A stretch of 64,000 bases of DNA from Labilithrix sp. (GTDB lineage Bacteria > Myxococcota_A > Polyangia > Polyangiales > Polyangiaceae), in NCBI GenBank assembly GCA_019637155.1, contig JAHBWE010000010.1:248001-312000 (forward strand), read 5' to 3'. The notes beneath the pieces were generated by a model. That model saw nothing but the letters and a program-made list of their open reading frames with translations, was not told the origin of the DNA and searched no databases. The position numbers and the translations under genes were made by a program. Of this stretch, positions 17,007 through 25,025 are shown one piece after another (positions within the stretch are counted from its first letter, which is position 1; every line of letters starts with the position of its first letter).

Positions 17007-18284
17007 ATGCCGGCGGTCGTGATCGTAGGAGCGCAGTGGGGCGACGAGGGTAAGGGGAAGATCGTCGACATCTTCACCGAGCACGCCGACATGGTCGTGC
17101 GTTACGGAGGCGGCCCGAACGCGGGCCACACGCTGGTGGTGGGAGACGAGAAGATCGTCGTCCGCCTCATCCCGAGCGGCGTCCTCCGCAAGGGCGTCAC
17201 GTGCGTGCTCGCGCAGGGCATGGTCATCGATCCGTCGAGCCTCGTCGGCGAGCTCGACGACCTCGCGAAGCGGGGGCAGGGCGCGGAGGAGCGGCTCATC
17301 GTGTCCGATCGCGCGCACGCGATCCTGCCGTACCACGTGCTCGTCGACGGCCTCCGCGAGAAGGGCAAGGGCGCGATCGGGACGACGAAGCGCGGCGTCG
17401 GCCCGTGTTACGAGGACAAGGTCGCGCGCCGCGGCGTCCCGCTCGGCGCCTTCCGCGATCCGGCCCGCCTCCGCGATCTCGTCGCGCGCGCGCTCGAGTC
17501 GTGGGCGCCCACGATCGCGGCGCTCGGCGACGAGGCGCCGTCGGTCGACGAGGTGCTCGCGAAGATCGAGCCCGCGCGCGTCCGTATCGTGAAGATGCTG
17601 CGCGCGACGCAGCCGCTCGTGGAGCAGGCGGTGCGCGCGGGGAAGAAGGTCGTCCTCGAGGGCGCGCAGGGGACGCTCCTCGACGTCGACCACGGCACGT
17701 ACCCGTTCGTGACGTCGTCGAACCCGACCGCGGGCGGCGCGTGCGTCGGCGCGGGCGTGGGCCCCTCCCGCATCGACGACGTGATCGGCCTGGTGAAGGC
17801 GTACACGACGCGCGTCGGCGGCGGCCCGTTCCCCACCGAGCTCTCCGACGACGTGGGCGAGCGCATCCGCAAGGTCGGCCAGGAGTTCGGCTCCGTCACC
17901 GGCCGCCCCCGCCGCACGGGCTGGCTCGATCTCCCCGCCGTACGCTACGCGGTCGCAGTAAACGGCCTCGACGGCATCGCCCTGACGAAGCTCGACGTGC
18001 TCACGGGCCTCGACGAGGTCGCCGTCTGCGTCGCGTACGACACGCCGTCGGGGCGCACGACGGAGCTGCCGATCGACGACCTCGACACCGCGAAGCCCGT
18101 CCTCCGCACCTTCAAGGGCTGGAAGGAGGAGCTAGGCGCCGCCCGAAAAATGGACGACCTCCCGCCGGCCGCCCGCGAGTACCTCTCCTTCATCGAAAAG
18201 GAGCTCGCCTGTCCCCTCGTCCTAGTCAGCACCGGCCCCCGCCGCGCCGAGACGATCGTCCTCCGCGACCCTTTCGCGCCGTGA
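17007..18284 (+). CDS. purA: Adenylosuccinate synthetase
   Basis: This 425-residue protein is full length. It shows the signature WGDEGKGK at residues 11-18 (catalytic Asp13), His41 in GPNAGHT, GVGPCYEDK, the GTP-binding EGAQGTLLDVDHGTYPFVT region (about residues 215-235), and TGRPRRTGWLD. It converts IMP and aspartate to adenylosuccinate with GTP, the first committed step from IMP to AMP, in the cytoplasm. It follows hisZ by six bases with no promoter between, so the pair is likely one transcript linking histidine and purine metabolism. Confidence 0.97.
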   Translation: MPAVVIVGAQWGDEGKGKIVDIFTEHADMVVRYGGGPNAGHTLVVGDEKIVVRLIPSGVLRKGVTCVLAQGMVIDPSSLVGELDDLAKRGQGAEERLIVSDRAHAILPYHVLVDGLREKGKGAIGTTKRGVGPCYEDKVARRGVPLGAFRDPARLRDLVARALESWAPTIAALGDEAPSVDEVLAKIEPARVRIVKMLRATQPLVEQAVRAGKKVVLEGAQGTLLDVDHGTYPFVTSSNPTAGGACVGAGVGPSRIDDVIGLVKAYTTRVGGGPFPTELSDDVGERIRKVGQEFGSVTGRPRRTGWLDLPAVRYAVAVNGLDGIALTKLDVLTGLDEVAVCVAYDTPSGRTTELPIDDLDTAKPVLRTFKGWKEELGAARKMDDLPPAAREYLSFIEKELACPLVLVSTGPRRAETIVLRDPFAP

Positions 18285-19074
18285 ACCACGTCGCGCTCGC
18301 GCCGCGCCGTCCCGCGCCGTCGTCCGCGTCCTGAGCTGCGTCCGTGGCCGCTTGAGCCGCGCCGTCCCGCGCGTCGTCCGCGCCCTGAGCTGCGTCCGTG
18401 GCCGCTTGAGCCGCGCCGTCGCCCGCGCCCGTCGTCGTCGCGCCTGAACCGCCTCTGTCTCCGTCGCTACTCGCGTTGCGCCGTCATCGTTCGCGACCCG
18501 TCGCGCCTTGAATCGCGCCGCTTGAGCCGCGCCGTCGTCCTCCGCGAACCTTCACGACCTGAACCACGTCCGTCGTCGCCCGCCGTGGCGAGGGCCGGCG
18601 GTCAAGCTCCGGGCTTTTGCCTCGCGCGCGGAGCTGGGTTGTGGGCTCGGCGATGGATCGATGGCTGGGATGTGGGCGCGATGCGTAGCGAAAAGGCAGA
18701 TCCTCGCGACGCCGCATACCGAAGACATCGCAGCGGACTGGAGAGTCGTGCACGCCAAAAAAATACGCACGGCCCCGCCCACCACGCCGCATCGCCGCCA
18801 TCCGCTACCCGCCGCCCGCGCCGCGCACGTGGGAAGGCTCGACGCCGCGCCGCGCAGGTGTGGGGAGGCTCGACGCCGCCTCAAAACGGTCGCGCCGCGC
18901 CGCAGGCGAAGCCTCGACGCCACATCGAAACAGTCGCGCCGCGCAAGCAGGCGAAGCCTCGACGCCACGTCGAAACGGGGCCCCAGAAGCGGCCGCGCAA
19001 GCGGGCGCGAAGCGCCCCGAGCGCGAAGCGCGAGGGCCGTGTCTGGGGTGGGGCGTCGGGGCGAAGCCCCGACC
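18285..19074. repeat. Gene-free region of degenerate tandem repeats
   Basis: This 790-base gap shows no convincing gene. At 18331 and 18384 two nearly identical copies of a 53-base unit start with CTGAGCTGCGTCCGTGGCCG; shorter relatives extend to about 18570. From about 18838 to 18976 the word CTCGACGCC recurs at 18838, 18869, 18913 and 18958, giving units of about 45 bases built around GCGAAGCCTCGACGCCAC. The region then runs into a copy of the dispersed repeat. Open frames across it encode only Arg/Ala-rich low-complexity sequence. Confidence 0.7.
18976..19074. repeat. Dispersed repeat, half copy 2
   Basis: About 100 bases match the right half of the inverted repeat at 81-323, in the same orientation and order: CGGGGCCCCAGA, GCGGCCGC, GCGCGAAGCGCCCCGAGCGC, CGCGAGGGCCGT, TCTGGGGTGGGG, then the hairpin CGGGGCGAAGCCCCG. 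Differences are scattered single bases and small indels. Only one arm is present here. The trailing AGCCCCGACCATGA is itself duplicated across 19063-19093 and contains the proposed start codon of the next gene. Confidence 0.75.
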
Positions 19075-20127
19075 ATGAAGAGCCCCGACCATGAGTTGAG
19101 AGAATCAGGGAAGACGCGTAGCGTCTTGCCTGTGAGCGCACTTGCGGTGGCCCTTGCATTGTTCCTTCAGCCGGCGGCGGCGCAGGGGGCGTTTGGGACG
19201 GCGCGGCCGGCGGAGTGTGGGCTCGCGGATGGGTTCCGCGCGGCGAATCCGTGGGAGCGCGCGAAGGAGCCGAACCTGCGGCGCTACTGCGACCTCCTTG
19301 CGAGCGGAACCGCCAAGCTCGTGGGATCCGGGGCTTCCGTGCTGGTGAAGGACGTGCCCGCGATCGCCGACGAGGCCGACAAGCTCTTGCCCGGGCGCGC
19401 GGCGCCGAGCGTGCTCAAGGGGCGCGCGTACCTTCGCCTCGGCAAGCCGGGCGACGCGCTGACCGCCCTCGCCGAGGCGAAGCGCCGTGACGACCGCGCG
19501 CTCGACGATCCCGTCGCGCTCCTCGCGTGGGCCCGCGCCAACGCGCGGACCGGGCGCGTCGCCGACGCGGCGACCGCGTACCGCGCGGCGCTCCCGCGGA
19601 CGTCGGCGCTCACCGCGCAAGAGCGCGCGGCGGCGGCGTTCGAGGCGGGGCTCACGGTGATGACCCAGAGCGCGGGCGCGATCGACGACGCGATCGCGAT
19701 GTTCCGTCAGGCGCGGCGCGAGGCGCAGGATTCGTTGCAGATTGCATCCGTCGCCGCGCTCGCGCTCGCCCTCGACCGCGCGGGACAGAAGGAGGAGGCG
19801 AAGGCGCTCCTCGCCGACCGCATCCGCACCGATCCGAAGCCCTTCATCGTCGGCGACGTGCGCGTCCGCGAGGCGTTCGACGACGCCGGCACGCAGGAGG
19901 AGCAGGACGCCATGCTCGCGATCGCGCTCGAAGGCCAGGACGCCGCCGCGGCGAAGGAGGCGTGGCGCCGCTACCTCGACGGCAAGGGCGGCAAAGGTCC
20001 GTGGGCCGACCACGCGCGCGACCGCGCCGGCAACGGCCCCGCGCGCCCCGCCGCCAAGCCCGCGCCCGCCAAGCCCGCGCCCGCGAAGCCCGCACCCGCC
20101 AAGCCTGCGCCCGGAGGCGCGCGATGA
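19075..20127 (+). CDS. Exported TPR-like protein with a Lys/Pro/Ala tail
   Basis: The frame gives 350 residues. A hydrophobic stretch (LAVALALFLQPAAAQG) acts as a signal peptide; several helical pairs follow (LKGRAYLRLGKPGDALTALA, LLAWARANARTGRVADAATA), typical of TPRs. The C-terminus is a run of four PAPAK-type repeats. The chosen ATG at 19075 gives a positively charged n-region but sits inside a repeat; a GTG at 19132, after a 7-base hairpin, is the alternative. The stop overlaps the next gene's ATG (ATGA), so the two TPR proteins are coupled. An envelope role is likely but unproven. Confidence 0.75.
   Translation: MKSPDHELRESGKTRSVLPVSALAVALALFLQPAAAQGAFGTARPAECGLADGFRAANPWERAKEPNLRRYCDLLASGTAKLVGSGASVLVKDVPAIADEADKLLPGRAAPSVLKGRAYLRLGKPGDALTALAEAKRRDDRALDDPVALLAWARANARTGRVADAATAYRAALPRTSALTAQERAAAAFEAGLTVMTQSAGAIDDAIAMFRQARREAQDSLQIASVAALALALDRAGQKEEAKALLADRIRTDPKPFIVGDVRVREAFDDAGTQEEQDAMLAIALEGQDAAAAKEAWRRYLDGKGGKGPWADHARDRAGNGPARPAAKPAPAKPAPAKPAPAKPAPGGAR
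19111..19127. other. Hairpin near the start of the TPR gene
   Basis: AAGACGC at 19111-19117 pairs with GCGTCTT at 19121-19127 around a three-base loop, five bases before an in-frame GTG at 19132. If translation starts at 19075 it lies inside the signal-peptide coding region; if at 19132 it could block or modulate ribosome access. Confidence 0.4.
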
Positions 20128-21185
20128 GGTGCGCGCGCGTGGCCGTCGTCGCGGCGTTGCTCACGATCGCGGGGGCGGCGCGGGCCGATACGCCGCCGTC
20201 GGTGTGGGATCGCGCGAAGAGCCCGACCGAGGCGGAGGAGTTCGAGCTCCACGAAGCCGTGCAGCGGCGCCTCCGTGGGGCCGGCTTCGGCTTCGACGGC
20301 GAAGAAGAGAACGAGCGCATCCGCGCGTTGATGCGCGCCGAGCACGCGCGCGCGCTCGCGATGCTGCAGGCGGCGGGCGCGGAGAAGAGCAAGAACCCGC
20401 TCCTCCGCTTCGACGTCGCCGAGGCGCACCAGGCGCTCCGCAACTTCTCGCGGTCGGCGGAGCTGTACCGCAGCGCGCTCGCGGAGTTCCCGAACCATCC
20501 GCTCGCCGACGAGGCGTGGCGCGCGCTCGCGATGGCGTGCGGCTACACCGGCGATCACCCGTGCGAGATCGAGGCCTACGACGAGGTCCTTCGTCGCGAG
20601 ACGGAGGACTTCCAGCGCGGCATCCCGTTCCTCAACCTCGCCGAGAGCATGATGCACCAAGGCGATCTCCGCGCGGCGATGGACGGGTACCGCGAGGCGC
20701 TCCGCATCGCGTCGCTGCTGCCGTCCAACACGACCTCGCCGCTCGCGACGTGGGGGCTCGCCGTCGCGCTCGATCGCTCCGGCGAGCACGGCGCGGCCGA
20801 GAAGGAGGCCAAGTTCGCCCTCGAGCTCGAGCTCTCCCTCGGCTTCCGGACCCCGATGCGCAACAACGTCCCGCTCGTGCGGAGCCGCTCCGTCTTCTTC
20901 GTGCCGGACTACGAGGTCAACTGGTACCTGGGGCTCGGCGAGATCGCGATGGCGCGCCGGCTGAGCTCGCCGCGCGCGGCGCTCCTGCACTGGCAGGAGG
21001 CCGACCGCGCCTTCGGCCGCTGGATCGAGGGCGCCGAGAAACGAAGAGAGAAGGACCGCTGGCTCCCGATGGCGAAGGCGCGACACGCGCGCGTGAAGGC
21101 CGAGGTCGTGAGGGCGGAGGCGGCGGTGCAGAAGGAGCCGCCCGCGGTGCACGAAGACTCGGCGTCGAAGACGTTCCACCTGTGA
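20124..21185 (+). CDS. Exported TPR protein
   Basis: This 353-residue protein has a signal peptide (MRCARVAVVAALLTIAGAARA) and repeated TPR-like helices, for example FDVAEAHQALRNFSRSAELYRSALAEF, HPLADEAWRALAMACGYTG and LAESMMHQGDLRAAMDGYREAL. A Gln/Glu/Ala-rich helical tail closes it. It is the second of three coupled genes: ATGA overlap upstream and GTGA overlap downstream. It probably acts in the periplasm as a scaffold. I know of no named family. Confidence 0.8.
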   Translation: MRCARVAVVAALLTIAGAARADTPPSVWDRAKSPTEAEEFELHEAVQRRLRGAGFGFDGEEENERIRALMRAEHARALAMLQAAGAEKSKNPLLRFDVAEAHQALRNFSRSAELYRSALAEFPNHPLADEAWRALAMACGYTGDHPCEIEAYDEVLRRETEDFQRGIPFLNLAESMMHQGDLRAAMDGYREALRIASLLPSNTTSPLATWGLAVALDRSGEHGAAEKEAKFALELELSLGFRTPMRNNVPLVRSRSVFFVPDYEVNWYLGLGEIAMARRLSSPRAALLHWQEADRAFGRWIEGAEKRREKDRWLPMAKARHARVKAEVVRAEAAVQKEPPAVHEDSASKTFHL

Positions 21186-22144
21186 AGGCTGAGGCGGCGA
21201 AGACGGCGAAAGCGGCAAGGGCGGTGAAGACGGCGAAGGCGGACGCGCGAGAGGCGCTCCTCCGGAAGACGCTCGACGACGTGCGCGCGCGCGCCGACCT
21301 GCGCGCGCGCCGGGCGGCGGATCCGGTCGACTTCGTGCATCGGTACCAGGCGCGCGTCGATCGCGAGCTCGTCGCGCTCGTCGCCGCGAACCTCGCGTTC
21401 GGGAACGTGAAGGCGATCCGGCTCAAGGTCGCCGAGCTGCTCGACCGCGTCGGGCCCTCGCCGTCGAAGGCGGCCGACGATCCGGCGCGGCTCCACGAGC
21501 TCCTCGACGGCTGGAAGCACCGCGTGTTCAAGGGCGAGGACGTCGCGAAGCTCCTCGCCGGCGCGCGGAAGGTGCAGCGCGAGGCCGGCTCGCTCGGCAA
21601 GGCCTTCGCCGCCGCGCTGAAGGCGGCGGACCGCGCGATCGACGACGAGCACGAGGCCCTCCGCGAAGCGCTCGCCGCGTTCTGCGATCGGCTCCGCGTC
21701 GCGGGCGGCCTGCCGCTCCCGGGCGCGTCGAAGAGGACCGATCGCCGCGGGCCGGTGAGCATCCTCTCGAACGCGCGGGCGGGCGGGGGAGCGAAGCGGC
21801 TCCTCCTCTTCCTCCGCTGGATGATGCGGCCCGCCGACGGGATCGACCTCGGCCTCTGGGGCGTGCCCGCGCGCCGGCTCCTCATGCCGGTCGACGTCCA
21901 CATCCACAAGCTCGCGCTGAACCTCGGGCTCACGCGGCGGAGCGACGTCTCGTGGAAGACCGCGGTCGAGATCACGACCGCGCTCGCCCGCTTCGATCCG
22001 ACGGATCCGACGCGGTACGACTTCTCGCTCTGCCACATGGGGATGCTCCAGCGATGCCCGTCGAGGCGCGATCCGGTGCGCTGCGAGGGCTGCGGAGTAC
22101 GGCCGGTCTGTATTCGGTGGCAAACCTCCCAAAGAACGGCGTGA
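21182..22144 (+). CDS. TIGR02757/DUF2400 family protein
   Basis: This 320-residue protein starts at a GTG overlapping the upstream stop. An Ala/Lys-rich N-terminus is followed by the TIGR02757 core: DPVDFVHRYQ, ELVALVAANLAFGNVKAI, FLRWMMRPADGIDLGLW and VDVHIHKLALNLGL. Near the C-terminus Cys residues are spaced C-x6-C-x8-C-x2-C-x6-C, a pattern like the iron-sulfur loop of endonuclease III relatives, which fits the helix-hairpin-helix glycosylase-like fold suggested for the family. Its activity is not established. The position downstream of exported TPR genes seems to be only operon arrangement. Confidence 0.85.
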   Translation: MKAEAAKTAKAARAVKTAKADAREALLRKTLDDVRARADLRARRAADPVDFVHRYQARVDRELVALVAANLAFGNVKAIRLKVAELLDRVGPSPSKAADDPARLHELLDGWKHRVFKGEDVAKLLAGARKVQREAGSLGKAFAAALKAADRAIDDEHEALREALAAFCDRLRVAGGLPLPGASKRTDRRGPVSILSNARAGGGAKRLLLFLRWMMRPADGIDLGLWGVPARRLLMPVDVHIHKLALNLGLTRRSDVSWKTAVEITTALARFDPTDPTRYDFSLCHMGMLQRCPSRRDPVRCEGCGVRPVCIRWQTSQRTA

Positions 22145-22150
22145 CTTCGA

Positions 22151-22173
22151 GCGGATGTGATGAGATCATCCGC
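22151..22173 (+). terminator. Probable intrinsic terminator after the TIGR02757 gene
   Basis: GCGGATG at 22151-22157 pairs with CATCCGC at 22167-22173, seven bases after the stop codon, followed by a pyrimidine-rich CAGGTCTTCCTCTC. The stem is short and the T-run weak, and the next gene starts only 24 bases later, so termination may be partial. Confidence 0.4.
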
Positions 22174-22196
22174 CAGGTCTTCCTCTCGATCTCTCG

Positions 22197-23327
22197 ATGG
22201 CGGCAGTGAAAAAACAATTCCCGCTCGACGCGCTTCGGACCGACGGCTGGTTCGAGCGCATCGGCGAGGGCATCGGCAGCTTTCAGGCGCTCTGCGAGAT
22301 CGTGGGCGAGCGCTTCTTCGCGTTCTCGATCATCGTCGGCGCCCGCATCACCGCGCTCACGATCGATCGGCGCAGCCCCGACCAGACCCTCGTCGACTTC
22401 GTCGTCGGCTCGGCGGAGCAAGAGGGGGACCTCGAGCCGCAACGCCTCACCCTCGCCGATTTTCGGCGCCGGCTCGTCGGCGCGCTGCTCGTCGAGGAAG
22501 AGAAGCAGGCGCCCGCGCCCGAGCGCGACACGGACATCGAGGCGATCCAGCTCTACATCGGCGTCCGCTACCTCCTGCTCGCGCCGCTCTACGGCTACTC
22601 GCTGACCGCGCTCACGCTCGACGACGAGCAGCCCGAGATCACGGTGCTCCACGACGGCGTGGAGGAGAAGCACGAGCTCGACGCGTTCCGCCTGCGCATC
22701 CGCGCGCACGTCCGCGAGGAGCTCGATCGCGTCACCACCGGCGCGCGCTCCGCGATCGATCTCTCGAAGGTCGCGGACGCCGAGGCGTGTGCATTGCGCA
22801 AGGAATGGCCGAAGGTCATCGCGCTCCTCGGCACGTGGCCCGCGCCGCTCGCGATCTTCCTGCGCACGCCCGAAGGGCAGATGCTCGCGCCCGAGGCGCG
22901 CGCGCTCATCGCGAAGGGCCTCGGCCTCCTCGGCTCCGCGTGCGTGCACGTCGGCGAGATCGAGCAGGCGGAGGAGGTCTTCCGCATCGGCATCCAGTAC
23001 GCGCAGGAGGGCATGGCGGCGGCGGAGCTGTTCCGCCGCCTCGGCGAGGCGCTGCTCTTGAACGATCGGCCGGGCGAGGCGATTGGACCGCTACGCCGCG
23101 CGCTCGCGTTCGGCGGTCTGCCGCAGGAGGTGATGCCGCCGCTCGCGAAGGCGTTCCTCCAGCGCGGCCGATTCGTGGCCGCTTTCGCCTGCTTGAAGGA
23201 CGCCCTCGCCGCCGGCGCGCCGGAGAAGGAGCTCGCCGAGGACATCCGCGAGGTCGAGACCAAGCTGGGTCCGGCCCTCACCGCGTGGAAGGCGAAGCTC
23301 CTCACCGTCGAAACCACGCATCAATAA
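22197..23327 (+). CDS. Uncharacterised protein with a C-terminal TPR region
   Basis: This 376-residue protein has no signal peptide and is probably cytoplasmic. Residues 1-200 form an unrecognised alpha/beta region (FQALCEIVGERFFAFSIIVG, VRYLLLAPLYGYSLTALTLD). From about 205 to 355 it has TPR-like helices (ALIAKGLGLLGSACVHVGEIEQAEE, LFRRLGEALLLNDRPGEAIGPLRRALAFG, LAKAFLQRGRFVAAFACLKDAL). The closeness to the kinase gene downstream, 127 bases away in the same direction, may be relevant. I cannot name a function. Confidence 0.8.
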   Translation: MAAVKKQFPLDALRTDGWFERIGEGIGSFQALCEIVGERFFAFSIIVGARITALTIDRRSPDQTLVDFVVGSAEQEGDLEPQRLTLADFRRRLVGALLVEEEKQAPAPERDTDIEAIQLYIGVRYLLLAPLYGYSLTALTLDDEQPEITVLHDGVEEKHELDAFRLRIRAHVREELDRVTTGARSAIDLSKVADAEACALRKEWPKVIALLGTWPAPLAIFLRTPEGQMLAPEARALIAKGLGLLGSACVHVGEIEQAEEVFRIGIQYAQEGMAAAELFRRLGEALLLNDRPGEAIGPLRRALAFGGLPQEVMPPLAKAFLQRGRFVAAFACLKDALAAGAPEKELAEDIREVETKLGPALTAWKAKLLTVETTHQ

Positions 23328-23416
23328 GCGCCGTGTGGGACAAAGGTGCTGAATGTCGTTTGCCTCACGTGCGGCCCGGAATTCTCGCCGATATTCGAGG
23401 ACTTTCGATCACGTTT

Positions 23417-23439
23417 AGGTCGCAGGTCGACAGCGACCT
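23417..23439. promoter_or_regulatory. 7-base inverted repeat just upstream of the second kinase
   Basis: AGGTCGC at 23417-23423 pairs with GCGACCT at 23433-23439 around nine bases that contain the palindrome GTCGAC. It ends 15 bases before the kinase ATG, so it could be an operator or a 5'-leader hairpin affecting ribosome access. Confidence 0.35.
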
Positions 23440-23454
23440 GATACGTTGATCAGC

Positions 23455-25008
23455 ATGAACGTCGATTGCGGATCCGCTCGAGATCGTCTCGGGCGCACGC
23501 TCGGCGGAAAATATCACCTGCGCGAGGTGCTCGGCGCAGGCGGCACCGCCGTCGTGTACCGCGCCGACTCGCTCGACGGGTCGCAGGTCGCGGTGAAGGT
23601 CCTCCATGATCACTTGAGCAGGAGCGAGGAGGTCTGTCGTCGCTTCGTGCGCGAAGGCCAGCTCGGCAACGTGCTCGAGCATCCAGGCACCGTGCGCGTG
23701 CTCGATCACGGCTCCACCGACGAAGGGTGTCCGTACCTCGTCCTCGAGTTCCTCGAAGGCGAGTCGCTCGAGGAGCGCCGCGTGCGCAGCGGCGGCCGCA
23801 TCGATCTCTGGGAGACGCTCGACTACTGCGATCAGCTCCTCGCCGTGCTCGAGATCGCGCACGCGAAGAGCGTCGTCCATCGCGACATCAAGCCTTCGAA
23901 CCTCTTCGTCACGAAGCAAGGCCGCTTGAAGGTGCTCGACTTCGGCATCGCGCGGCTCGTCGACGACACCTCCGCGACCTCGACGAAGACGGGGCAGATG
24001 GTCGGCACACCCGCCTTCATGCCGCCGGAGCAAGCGCTCTCGCGCCCGCGCGACGTCGACGCGCGCACGGACATCTGGTCGGTCGGCGCGACGCTGTTCA
24101 CGCTGCTCTCGGGCGAGCACGTGCATATTGCAGAGACCAGCTCGGAGCACCTCGTGAAGGCGGCGACGCTGCACGCGCGCTCGCTCGCGAAGGCGCTCCC
24201 GGGCGTCCCCGCGAACGTCGAGGGCCTCGTCGCGCGCTGCCTCTCGTTCGACAAAGAGGAGCGCTGGCCCTCCGCGAGCGTGATGCGCGCGGAGCTCCGC
24301 GGCGTGCGCGACGATCCGGGGCGCCGCCTCGGCACGACGTCGGCCCCGCCGCCCGAGCGCACGCCGAGCAACCCGTCGATGCCCACCGTCATCGGCGAGT
24401 CGTCGTCCGCGCGCCTCCGCGCCGTCGCCGGGCCTCCGTCGTCGGGCCGCGTCGGGCCTCCGTCGTCGGGGCGCATCGGGCCTCCGTCGTCGGGGCGCAT
24501 GCTCTCGTACGACACGTCGCCGACGACGTACTCGGAGCCGATGCTCCCGGTGAACAGCGATCGGTACATCGACAGCGTCGCCAACATGGCGCTCTCGTCG
24601 AACCCGGGAGCGTACGACCTGCCCGGCGTGCACCGCCGCCGGTGGCTCCTCCCGCTCGCGATCGGGACCTCCGCGCTGCTCTTCACGACGACGATCGGCG
24701 CGCTCGTCTTCGCGTTCCGCGCGCCGTCGCCGACGGGGAAGGTCGCCGCCGCGGCGGTGAGCCTCCAGCCCGAGGCCGCGCCCGCGCCGACGCTCGAGGA
24801 CCGCAGCATCCCGCCGCCGCCGGAGCCGGTCGCCGCGGCGGAGCCGGAGCCGGCGCCGGAGGTGAAGCCCGAGCCGCCGAAGCCGGCGCTCGCGACGCCG
24901 CCGCGCGCGTCGGCGCCGACGACGCCGAGCACGACCGTCGCCGCGCCGAAGCCGGCGGCGTCGACGGCGAGGCCCGCTTCGCGCAAGGACGTCTATCGTC
25001 CTTTTTGA
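23455..25008 (+). CDS. Transmembrane serine/threonine protein kinase
   Basis: This 517-residue protein has a complete kinase domain at about residues 20-285: glycine loop GAGGTAVVY, Lys48 (VAVKVL), catalytic Asp144 in HRDIKPSN, Asp162 in DFGIAR and GTPAFMPPEQ. A linker contains three copies of the octapeptide GPPSSGR-V/I/M. One transmembrane helix follows (WLLPLAIGTSALLFTTTIG..., about 397-421), then a Pro/Ala/Glu-rich outer tail with no sensor domain. The ATG at 23455 is chosen over a TTG nine bases earlier. The following genes encode a TPR/two-helix protein and lipoproteins, as after the kinase at 13.5 kb. Confidence 0.93.
   Translation: MNVDCGSARDRLGRTLGGKYHLREVLGAGGTAVVYRADSLDGSQVAVKVLHDHLSRSEEVCRRFVREGQLGNVLEHPGTVRVLDHGSTDEGCPYLVLEFLEGESLEERRVRSGGRIDLWETLDYCDQLLAVLEIAHAKSVVHRDIKPSNLFVTKQGRLKVLDFGIARLVDDTSATSTKTGQMVGTPAFMPPEQALSRPRDVDARTDIWSVGATLFTLLSGEHVHIAETSSEHLVKAATLHARSLAKALPGVPANVEGLVARCLSFDKEERWPSASVMRAELRGVRDDPGRRLGTTSAPPPERTPSNPSMPTVIGESSSARLRAVAGPPSSGRVGPPSSGRIGPPSSGRMLSYDTSPTTYSEPMLPVNSDRYIDSVANMALSSNPGAYDLPGVHRRRWLLPLAIGTSALLFTTTIGALVFAFRAPSPTGKVAAAAVSLQPEAAPAPTLEDRSIPPPPEPVAAAEPEPAPEVKPEPPKPALATPPRASAPTTPSTTVAAPKPAASTARPASRKDVYRPF
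24430..24501 (+). repeat. 24-base tandem repeat, three copies, in the kinase linker
   Basis: Copies begin at 24430, 24454 and 24478 and differ at one to three bases. Each encodes GPPSSGR plus Val, Ile or Met. The high identity indicates recent in-frame duplication or active length variation of the Ser-rich juxtamembrane linker. Confidence 0.8.
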
Positions 25009-25025
25009 GCGGTAGAATGTGGACC

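Noticed and set aside
14139..17693. Long minus-strand open frame across kinase, hisZ and purA
   Set aside because: It is antisense to three clear genes and has no domain signal.
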